Part shown: one piece after another, positions 1 to 4,913 of the stretch | Layout: each line of letters opens with the position of its first letter | Numbering within the stretch: the first letter of the stretch is position 1 | From: Chloroflexota bacterium | GTDB lineage: Bacteria > Chloroflexota > Limnocylindria > Limnocylindrales > CSP1-4 | NCBI GenBank assembly: GCA_025355255.1 | Contig: JANYAA010000499.1 | Location: 1-8,177 of the forward strand | DNA length: 8,177 bases | Reading direction: 5' to 3' | Translations under genes and position numbers: made by a program | Notes under the pieces: model-generated | What the model saw: only the letters and a program-made list of their open reading frames with translations | The model's database searches: none | What the model was told of the DNA's origin: nothing

Positions 1-125
1 AGCAGCTCCACCTCGTCGGCGGTGCCATGGCGCGGGGTGGCTGCGCGGCGGACGCTGACAATCGACCCGCCCTCGACCACGCCGAGGGTGAGGTTGGTGT
101 TGCCGACGTCGATCACGAGGAGCAT
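1..125 (-). CDS. coaX: Type III pantothenate kinase, N-terminal fragment
   Basis: This is the first 41 complete codons of a minus-strand gene that runs off the left edge. The translation begins MLLVIDVGNTNLTLGVVEGG, and the fragment ends in a segment containing TPRHGTADEVELL. The DVGNTN motif directly after the start is the phosphate-binding loop of the ASKHA-fold type III pantothenate kinases, and R..TP.H.TADE is the usual following segment. In this family CoaX phosphorylates pantothenate in the first step of coenzyme A synthesis in the cytoplasm, with no sequence similarity to the CoaA or CoaW types. The ATG at 125 is chosen because the conserved N-terminus begins immediately there. No Shine-Dalgarno precedes it. 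Instead a TATCAT hexamer lies 6 nt upstream, which suggests a leaderless message. It is divergent from the gene starting at 484. Only the N-terminus is visible, so the integrity of the rest cannot be judged. Confidence 0.93.
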   Translation of the reverse strand, partial: MLLVIDVGNTNLTLGVVEGGSIVSVRRAATPRHGTADEVEL

Positions 126-131
126 ATGCCG

Positions 132-137
132 ATGATA
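132..137 (-). promoter_or_regulatory. Candidate -10 element of coaX (leaderless)
   Basis: On the minus strand TATCAT matches five of six positions of the TATAAT consensus. It is separated from the coaX ATG (125-123) by only six bases, which would place the transcription start at or next to the A of the ATG. No purine-rich ribosome binding site fits in that gap. A GTGACG hexamer lies further upstream on the same strand, but at 21 bp the spacing is longer than the usual 17, so the -35 is unconvincing. Inferred from sequence only. Confidence 0.45.
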
Positions 138-446
138 CGGGGGTCGCGCGAGCGGGCTCGTCACGGGGCCTCATGCCCCTGCGCCACGCCCAAGCCTCGC
201 GCCGCAGCATCCCCAGTGCTAGCGGGCGGCTACGTGCCAGTGGCTGATGCTGAGCCGTGGGCCGGCGCGCCTCAGCCATGCCCAGGCAGGCGTCGCAGCA
301 TCCGTGGTGCTGCGGGACGCGATACGGAGCCCCGATGACCGGATCGCACCGTCAACCCGCGATTGCTCGGCGCCGCTGCCGCCACCAGGCTGCGCGACTA
401 GCCTCCCCGATGCTCCGCCGGTCGGGCCAGCGGCGCGAAACACCCC

Positions 447-475
447 GTGACGCGGGCCATACGTTCTGTTAGCCT
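447..475 (+). promoter_or_regulatory. Candidate leaderless promoter of the cupredoxin/beta-helix gene
   Basis: GTGACG (447-452) and TAGCCT (470-475) are separated by exactly 17 bp and match the TGAC and TANNNT cores of sigma-70-type promoters in high-GC bacteria. The -10 hexamer ends 8 nt before the ATG at 484, so transcription would begin at or within a base or two of the start codon. The intervening bases (GCGCCGCC) contain no Shine-Dalgarno, which agrees with a leaderless message. The mirror arrangement at coaX supports the reading, but it is unverified. Confidence 0.45.
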
Positions 476-483
476 GCGCCGCC

Positions 484-2616
484 ATGCGTCCCTTCCGCCG
501 CCCAAGTCGCCCGCGGATCACCGCTCGCCGCGTCGTGAGCGTGATCGCCGGCCTGCCGCTTGTCGCCCTGTTCGTCATCATCGCCGGGGCGCACCTCGGC
601 TGGGGTCCCCTCCACGGCAGCACACCGCTCAAGGATCGCCTGTTTGGCGCCGGCGGCCGCATCGCGTTTATCGGCAGCAGCGTGCCTGGCGCGCAGCCTG
701 GCGGCGGCTACGGCGGCCGCACAACGCTGGGCGCAGACGGCCTGCCCCACAAGGTGGTGCGCAACCTCGACGACTTCTTTGACCCGCAGGTCCTGCGCGT
801 GGAGCCCGGCACCACCGTGGAGTTCCACAACGACGGTCGCAACCCGCACACGGTCACCGCGGATGACGGCAGCTACGACAGCGGCAACCTGGCCAACGGC
901 GAGGTCTTCGCGCACACGTACGACAAGGCTGGCGTCTACACGTTCAACTGCAAACTGCACGGCGCGCCGGGCATCGGCATGGCGGGCGTGATCCTGGTGG
1001 GTGACGCGCAGCTCCCCGCAGGCAAGGGCGGCGACGTTGGCCCCGGCCGCGAGCCCGTCCCAACCCAGCTTGGCAAGATCATCCATGTCCCTGCGGAGCA
1101 GCCCACAGTGCAGGCCGCGGTGAACGCCGCCAAGCCGGGCGACCTCGTCCTGGTGGCCCCTGGCGTCTACCACGAGGCGGTGCTCGTGAGGACGCCGTAC
1201 ATCACCATCCGAGGCGAGGACAGGAACACCACGATCCTTGACGGCAACCTGACGCAGTCAAACGGCATCCACGTTGTGGAGGCGGACGGCGTGGCTGTCG
1301 AGAACATGACCGCCCGCCACTACCAGCTCAACGGCTTCTACTGGTCGTCGGTCAACGGCTATCGCGGCTCGTACCTGACCGCCTACGGCAACGGCGACTA
1401 CGGGATCTACGCGTTCGACTCGGTCTGGGGCCGATTCGACCACGCCTACGCCGCGGGCCAGCCGGACTCCGGCTTCTACATCGGCCAATGCAATCCGTGT
1501 CACGCCGTCATCGACGACATCGTCTCCGTCCACAACGCGCTGGGTTACTCTGGCACCAACGCCGGCGGTGACCTGATCCTCGCCAACTCGGAATGGGTGG
1601 ACAACCTCGCAGGCATCGCGCCCAACACGCTTGACTCAGAGAAGATGGCGCCGCAGCAGGCGATCACCATCGAGGGCAACTGGGTCCACGACAACAAGGC
1701 CAAGGACGCGCCCACCAAGCGCCTTGAGTACCCGACGTACGGGATCGGCATCGTCATCGCGGGCGGCCGCGACAACCTGATCGCCGGGAACCTGGTGGAA
1801 GACAACCCGACGTTCGGCATCGCGATGCTGCCCAACCTCGACGACAACCTCTGGCCCACCCAGAACAACACCGTGCGCGACAACGTGGTGCGCAGGTCCG
1901 GGCGAGCCGATCTTGCGCTGGGCGCCGTGAGCATGCACGGCGACTGCTTCAGCGGGAACGACTACGGGACAAGCCTGCCGCCGGCGATCGAGACGTTTGC
2001 CGGCTGTGGGGCGCGCATCGGCGGTGGCGGCGACGCCGGGCCGACGATGTCGCTGCTGGCCAAGTTTGGACAGGCGCTGGGCGGGCACTGGTACACGGGC
2101 GACTGGAAGGCTGAGCCGCAGCCGCCGGCGCAGGCGCAGATGCCCAATGCGCTGACCGCGGCGCCGGTCCTGGCCGTCCCCGAGACGGCGGTGCCGGGGC
2201 CGATCACGATCCGGACGATGGACCAGGTGAAGGCGGCTGCGTCGGCCGGCACGCGGGCAGGGCTGCCTGCGTCGGCATCGGCACCCGTCACGAGAGAGGT
2301 GATGATCTTGGGCATCCCGATGGCAGCAGGGCTGACCACGCTGCTGGGCCTGTACGGCTACATCCTGCCGTTCGTGCTGTACGCGGCCTGGGTGGCGATC
2401 TCGCTGTGGGACCTGGTCCGGCGGGAGGACATCGAGGATCGCCGGCGCTTCGGCTGGATGACCCTCGTGCTCCTGATGCCGTTTCTGGGTCCAGTGGTGT
2501 ACCTGGTGGCGGGCGGTTCGCCGATCAAGCGCTCCATTCGCCTGTACCTGGTTTTTGGCGCCATGGCGATGTATCTGGTGATCGCCGCGCTGGCGTTCAT
2601 CCTCGAGCTGATCTAG
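484..2616 (+). CDS. Membrane-anchored cupredoxin / right-handed beta-helix / PLDc_N-like fusion protein
   Basis: This is a 710-residue surface protein with four parts. Residues 16-37 form a hydrophobic signal-anchor after an Arg-rich cytoplasmic start. Residues about 90-173 are a plastocyanin/halocyanin-like domain: the candidate type 1 copper ligands are His122 (NPHTVT), Cys156, His159 and Met166 (FNCKLHGAPGIGM). Residues about 198-480 are a right-handed parallel beta-helix of the NosD/pectate-lyase superfamily, opening with the typical PTVQAAVNAAKPGD segment and followed by asparagine-rich rungs such as NGIHV, NLIAGNLVEDN and NNTVRDNVV. After a Pro/Ala-rich linker, residues about 605-709 hold several membrane helices and a PLDc_N-like stretch (WDLVRRED...WMTLVLLMPFLGPVVYLV). 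Residues 336-340 read CNPCH, a CXXCH motif, and C488 and C508 could form a disulfide. The domain families are recognisable; the combined role (copper redox, carbohydrate binding, or envelope metal handling) is unknown. The ATG has no Shine-Dalgarno. Confidence 0.88.
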   Translation: MRPFRRPSRPRITARRVVSVIAGLPLVALFVIIAGAHLGWGPLHGSTPLKDRLFGAGGRIAFIGSSVPGAQPGGGYGGRTTLGADGLPHKVVRNLDDFFDPQVLRVEPGTTVEFHNDGRNPHTVTADDGSYDSGNLANGEVFAHTYDKAGVYTFNCKLHGAPGIGMAGVILVGDAQLPAGKGGDVGPGREPVPTQLGKIIHVPAEQPTVQAAVNAAKPGDLVLVAPGVYHEAVLVRTPYITIRGEDRNTTILDGNLTQSNGIHVVEADGVAVENMTARHYQLNGFYWSSVNGYRGSYLTAYGNGDYGIYAFDSVWGRFDHAYAAGQPDSGFYIGQCNPCHAVIDDIVSVHNALGYSGTNAGGDLILANSEWVDNLAGIAPNTLDSEKMAPQQAITIEGNWVHDNKAKDAPTKRLEYPTYGIGIVIAGGRDNLIAGNLVEDNPTFGIAMLPNLDDNLWPTQNNTVRDNVVRRSGRADLALGAVSMHGDCFSGNDYGTSLPPAIETFAGCGARIGGGGDAGPTMSLLAKFGQALGGHWYTGDWKAEPQPPAQAQMPNALTAAPVLAVPETAVPGPITIRTMDQVKAAASAGTRAGLPASASAPVTREVMILGIPMAAGLTTLLGLYGYILPFVLYAAWVAISLWDLVRREDIEDRRRFGWMTLVLLMPFLGPVVYLVAGGSPIKRSIRLYLVFGAMAMYLVIAALAFILELI

Positions 2617-2678
2617 GCCCTCTCAGCGCATATTCCGCCCGGACATTCGGGTCGCGAAACGAGTCACCCGCCTCGTGT

Positions 2679-2701
2679 CGGCAGCTGCCGCGCAGCTGCG
2701 C
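2679..2701. repeat. Paired GCAGCTGC palindromes forming a hairpin downstream of the fusion gene
   Basis: Two nearly abutting 12-bp palindromes, CGGCAGCTGCCG (2679-2690) and GCGCAGCTGCGC (2690-2701), share the 8-mer GCAGCTGC at 2681-2688 and 2692-2699, separated by CGC. Because the 8-mer is its own reverse complement, the pair is both a direct and an inverted repeat, and the transcript could fold into one hairpin of up to 8 bp. It lies about 65 nt beyond the stop at 2616 and is not followed by a T-tract. It could be a transcription-end structure or a protein-binding site. Confidence 0.35.
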
Positions 2702-2777
2702 TAGGCGAAAGCTAGTGTCGTGTCCTAGGGTTAGATCGTCCTGGCAGCCTACGCCCAAAGTACGACCCTGTGGCGGT

Positions 2778-2803
2778 TTGGCACTTGACAGGTCTGCCAA
2801 GTG
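2778..2803. promoter_or_regulatory. Inverted repeat overlapping the -35, possible operator
   Basis: TTGGCA (2778-2783) and TGCCAA (2795-2800) form a perfect 6+6 inverted repeat with an 11-bp spacer. An overlapping second one, CACTTG (2782-2787) and CAAGTG (2798-2803), has a 10-bp spacer. Both flank or cover the TTGACA at 2785-2790. The spacing suits a dimeric regulator contacting successive major grooves, but arms this short can arise by chance and no regulator gene is visible nearby. Confidence 0.3.
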
Positions 2804-2812
2804 GCTCACGAT
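2785..2812 (+). promoter_or_regulatory. Candidate sigma-70-type promoter of the eight-cysteine secreted protein
   Basis: A perfect TTGACA hexamer at 2785-2790 is followed after 16 bp by CACGAT at 2807-2812, which keeps the important A2, A5 and T6 of a -10 element but lacks the first T. Transcription from about 2819 would give a leader of roughly 30 nt that includes the AGGAGGT at 2840-2846. The -35 is convincing and the -10 is weak. An inverted repeat overlaps the -35, see the separate entry. Confidence 0.4.
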
Positions 2813-2850
2813 GAGCGCCACCAAGCCTCTGCTCAGATCAGGAGGTCGTG

Positions 2851-3582
2851 GTGGTTGGCGTTCAGCTGAAGGCTGCGGTGCTCGTCTCCGCGTTCGCTTT
2901 TGCTATCGCCGCTCCGGTGACCCTTGCCACCAACCCTCGGTATGGGGGTTACGCTACATCTAACTATTACAGCGGAGTGAGCGGCTACATCGATCAGTCG
3001 GTGACATCATCAACGACCGCCTTCCATGCCGCGTGGATCACCATTTGTCCAAACAGCGACTGCGGTCACTGGGTTCAGATAGGAACATATCAGGGCGATT
3101 TTGCCGGCGGGAGCAGTCCCTCTGCTGTCCATGTCTACTATGAGAACGCGGACGCGTGCGGGGACTACCACGTCCTAGACAAGGGCGTCCCGAACCTGCA
3201 CAACTATCCGTACGCGGTGTACTGGAATGGAGGTTCCAGCCGCCTACAACTGTGCAACAACGGCGACCACCGTCTCGCCTATGACTTCGCGTTTCGGAAA
3301 GGCCCTATCCCGAACGTTCCGTTTGCGTTCGGCACCATAGGTGCGAGTAGTGGCACGGCGGAGGCGCTAACGGAGCTGCAGAATTCGCCGCCGGAGGGCA
3401 CCGACTGGTTCGGCTGCGATGACAGCCACCTGTGCACCTCGAGCACTTGGGGCATGCAACTGTTCACGGGCAGCTCTTGGCAGTCCTGGACCTCCCCATC
3501 CACGAAGTTCGAGAATCTTCCGCCAGCCGTACACACCTACCACAACTACTGGTCCTTCAAGACATGTCCTTCTTCGTGTTGA
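2851..3582 (+). CDS. Secreted eight-cysteine hypothetical protein
   Basis: No family can be named with confidence. The product of 243 residues starts with a short basic region and a hydrophobic segment (LKAAVLVSAFAFAIAAPVTLA) that looks like a cleavable Sec signal peptide ending near residue 26. The mature part is rich in Tyr, Trp, Ser, Asn and Gly, with eight cysteines at 66, 71, 103, 135, 189, 195, 239 and 243. This even number, partly in close pairs (CPNSDC, CDDSHLC, CPSSC), suggests four disulfides. The pattern AWITIC...HWVQIGTY...VHVYYE is reminiscent of beta-sandwich (lectin-like) secreted proteins, which is a weak resemblance only. AGGAGGT at 2840-2846 is an ideal Shine-Dalgarno. It is 5 nt from the GTG at 2851 but only 2 nt from the in-frame GTG at 2848, so 2851 is preferred. 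Base composition is visibly less GC-rich than in the flanking genes, which may mean recent acquisition. Confidence 0.8.
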   Translation: MVGVQLKAAVLVSAFAFAIAAPVTLATNPRYGGYATSNYYSGVSGYIDQSVTSSTTAFHAAWITICPNSDCGHWVQIGTYQGDFAGGSSPSAVHVYYENADACGDYHVLDKGVPNLHNYPYAVYWNGGSSRLQLCNNGDHRLAYDFAFRKGPIPNVPFAFGTIGASSGTAEALTELQNSPPEGTDWFGCDDSHLCTSSTWGMQLFTGSSWQSWTSPSTKFENLPPAVHTYHNYWSFKTCPSSC

Positions 3583-3681
3583 GTTTCGCAGCTTCGAGCC
3601 GATCACGGCCCTCGCCGAAGGCGTGGTCGCGCCCGGCGGAGGCTTGCGGTGCTGGACGTTAGATCGGAGGAGGCCGGCCCG

Positions 3682-4131
3682 ATGACTTGGTCCACCGGAA
3701 GGACGGAGCGGTCGATGGGGAGCTGGCACAGGCGCTGGGTCGTATTTGGGGCGCTAGTTGCGCTTGGGCTGGCGGCTGCCACCGGGATCCTGGGCGGCGT
3801 TGCATCGTCGTCTTCTGGGGCTGGATCGGTGGCTAACGCCGACGACGCCAGGGCGGCGGCGGCGCAGCACTTGCCGCCTGACGCGAAGTTCCGCTCGGCG
3901 ACTGCTGGACCGTTCGGCGCCGTCTATGTGCCTCTTGACCGCCAGAGTGCGGACACCGGCGATGTCCCGGCGTCTACGCAGGTTTGGGTGGTGACGTTCG
4001 ATCGCCAAGTCCAGATCTGCCCGCCCGACGGTTCTGCGTGTTGGGCACCCAGAAGCGGGACGTCGGTGGTCGTCCTCGACGCCGGTACAGGTAAGTTCTT
4101 GTTCTCCTCGACGTTTGCTCCTGCGCCCTGA
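3682..4131 (+). CDS. Small anchored or secreted hypothetical protein
   Basis: Not assigned to a known family. From the ATG at 3682 it has 149 residues: a short Arg/Ser/Trp-containing N-terminus, one hydrophobic helix at about 18-41 (WVVFGALVALGLAAATGILGG), a Ser/Gly-rich spacer, then a small soluble domain with two cysteines (113 and 120) outside the membrane. The ending VWVVTF...GTSVVVLDAGTGKFLFSS resembles the last strands of PepSY-like domains, where a strand-turn-strand carries a D..TG motif; this is suggestive only. Three in-frame starts each have a purine-rich site: GTG 3649 (GGAGG, 6 nt), ATG 3682 (GGAGGAGG, 8 nt) and ATG 3715 (GGAG, 6 nt). 3682 has the strongest combination, and 3715 would still keep the whole hydrophobic helix. 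It follows the eight-cysteine gene by 99 nt on the same strand and may be co-transcribed with it. Confidence 0.72.
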   Translation: MTWSTGRTERSMGSWHRRWVVFGALVALGLAAATGILGGVASSSSGAGSVANADDARAAAAQHLPPDAKFRSATAGPFGAVYVPLDRQSADTGDVPASTQVWVVTFDRQVQICPPDGSACWAPRSGTSVVVLDAGTGKFLFSSTFAPAP

Positions 4132-4135
4132 TGAC

Positions 4136-4155
4136 CCGGCATCGCGAATGCCCGG
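4136..4155 (+). terminator. Stem-loop just after the 4131 stop, possible terminator
   Basis: CCGGCAT, loop CGCGA, then ATGCC-C-GG forms a 7-bp stem with one bulged C, beginning 5 nt after the TGA at 4129-4131. No T-tract follows, so it is not a classical intrinsic terminator. T-poor hairpins at gene ends are common in high-GC genomes, and position is the main argument. Confidence 0.35.
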
Positions 4156-4311
4156 AACTACGTAGCCAAGGAACAGTCCGCTCGCGGCGCGGGCCTATGG
4201 TCACGCACGTTCAGCCGGCACAGACGAGTGCACGTGGCACGCTGAGGCAGTCCGGGACTTGGCGCCCCTGCTCTCCGGACCGTCCGAGGTGGCTTGCGTA
4301 GGGACCCCCCG

Positions 4312-4367
4312 GACCAATGTGGGTTGCGGCCGCTCGCAAACTTCACCCACCCGCAACCCACCCGGTC
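4312..4367. repeat. Long inverted repeat upstream of the 143-residue gene
   Basis: GTGGGTTGCGG at 4319-4329 is perfectly inverted as CCGCAACCCAC at 4351-4361, with a 21-bp spacer. A further GACC (4312-4315) pairs with GGTC (4364-4367) across a 3-by-2 internal loop, giving 15 possible pairs. It ends 4 bp before the TACGAT hexamer at 4371-4376 and has no T-tract, so it looks like an operator or a hairpin rather than a terminator. This is the longest perfect inverted repeat I found in the window by eye. Confidence 0.5.
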
Positions 4368-4421
4368 GGCTACGATCCAGCAGCAGTCGGGCCGCTCCGG
4401 GAATGGCGGCGCGGCGACCTG

Positions 4422-4459
4422 TTCCACTGTCCTCGAGCCCAGCGAGGTGGAAGCCCACC
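4422..4459 (+). promoter_or_regulatory. RNA structure covering the ribosome binding site of the 143-residue gene
   Basis: The Shine-Dalgarno-like AGGTGG (4445-4450) sits in two mutually exclusive stems. In the first, TTCCA (4422-4426) and CCTCG (4431-4435) pair with CGAGG (4443-4447) and TGGAA (4448-4452), ten pairs with a 4-nt bulge and a 7-nt loop. In the second, GGTGG (4446-4450) pairs with CCACC (4455-4459) immediately before the GTG. Both would hide the ribosome site. This could be translational control or ordinary GC-rich pairing; no known riboswitch class was recognised. Confidence 0.35.
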
Positions 4460-4891
4460 GTGACCAGCGAACCGCCCGCGAAGTTCTTCGTGAACTCGGG
4501 CCTCGTCACCAGCCGGACCGATATCCGGCACCTGCTCCGGCCCACGCTCAAGCAGACCGTCGCGTACCGGTATTACCGGGGACGCGAGCTCGTCGCGCAT
4601 GGCATGGGCTGGGTTGAGCGGGTCGTGGCGGACGAGCCGGAGACGTCCACGTACTTCACGCCGCTGGCCATCACGATCAACGTGGACTCATTTGAGCACC
4701 TCGAGTTTGAGACGCGCACCGACCAGTTGATCGTCTACACGCTTGTGCAGGGTGATGAGCGGGTGGTGGTGGAGTTTGTGCCGAGTGCACCGGCGGAGCA
4801 CTCGGCAGCCGAGTCGATCCAACAGCCGGGGTCGCATTCGGGCGACTTCGTCCAGATGGAGCTCCTGGGCCTGGACGGGACCGAGGAATAG
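4460..4891 (+). CDS. Cytoplasmic hypothetical protein of 143 residues
   Basis: Function not recognised. The protein has no signal peptide, no membrane segment and no cysteine. Residues about 8-107 look like a compact, strand-rich domain with alternating hydrophobic patterns (KQTVAYRYYRGRELVAHG, ITINVDSFEHLEFET, QLIVYTLVQGDERVVVEFV). The C-terminal tail of about 35 residues is polar, acidic and probably flexible. The GTG at 4460 is preferred because AGGTGG lies 9 nt upstream and because the in-frame sequence before it is low-complexity. An ATG at 4403 is a less likely alternative. The coding character is clear from third-position GC bias and a normal amino acid mix. It converges on the transporter operon with only 22 bp between stop codons, so there is no co-transcription. 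The upstream structured leader suggests it is regulated. Confidence 0.72.
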   Translation: MTSEPPAKFFVNSGLVTSRTDIRHLLRPTLKQTVAYRYYRGRELVAHGMGWVERVVADEPETSTYFTPLAITINVDSFEHLEFETRTDQLIVYTLVQGDERVVVEFVPSAPAEHSAAESIQQPGSHSGDFVQMELLGLDGTEE

Positions 4892-4892
4892 C

Positions 4893-4908
4893 GCGCGGCG
4901 GCCCGCGC
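4893..4908. terminator. GC hairpin between convergent genes, possible bidirectional terminator
   Basis: GCGCGG (4893-4898), loop CGGC, CCGCGC (4903-4908) forms a 6-bp all-GC stem. It fills most of the 22-bp gap between the plus-strand stop at 4891 and the minus-strand stop at 4914. It lacks T-tracts on both sides. The position between convergent stops is the argument for a role in ending transcription from both sides. Confidence 0.35.
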
Positions 4909-4913
4909 CCGTC

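Larger units (their letters stand above)
126..483. other. Divergent intergenic region between coaX and the cupredoxin gene
   Basis: This 358-bp stretch separates two divergently transcribed genes. The short reading frames across it are proline/arginine/alanine-rich low-complexity translations typical of high-GC noncoding DNA, and none resembles a known family. It holds the two candidate leaderless promoters at its ends and a small GGGGC/GCCCC hairpin at 165-179 that may be chance. GCAGCATCC occurs twice, near 202 and 294, with no evident function. No tRNA, terminator with a T-tract, or mobile-element end was seen. Confidence 0.6.
4132..4459 (+). other. Non-coding, structured leader/intergenic region
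   Basis: This 328-bp stretch lies between the small anchored protein and the 143-residue protein. The open frame of the downstream gene extends upstream through it (from 4259), but the extension is a Pro/Arg/Ser-rich translation with no family character and no good ribosome site, so it is treated as non-coding. It contains the stem-loop at 4136-4155, a long inverted repeat at 4312-4367, a TACGAT hexamer at 4371-4376 that could serve as a -10, and a structure covering the Shine-Dalgarno at 4422-4459. Confidence 0.6.

Noticed and set aside
469..1173. Long open frame on the minus strand opposite the cupredoxin gene
   Set aside because: It is fully antisense to a gene with clear domains. Its translation is Ala/Arg/Val-rich without family motifs, as expected from GC-biased third positions.
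2406..2963. Plus-strand open frame bridging the end of the fusion gene and the secreted protein
   Set aside because: It overlaps two better supported genes in another frame and has no motif, no good start signal and a low-complexity translation.
4259..4459. N-terminal extension of the 143-residue protein
   Set aside because: It is Pro/Arg/Ser-rich with no family character and overlaps a long inverted repeat. A ribosome site and a natural start occur at 4460.
4401..4462. T-box riboswitch suggested by GGTGGAA before the start
   Set aside because: The conserved T-box core and the stem I features were not found, and the downstream gene is not an aminoacyl-tRNA synthetase or amino acid gene.
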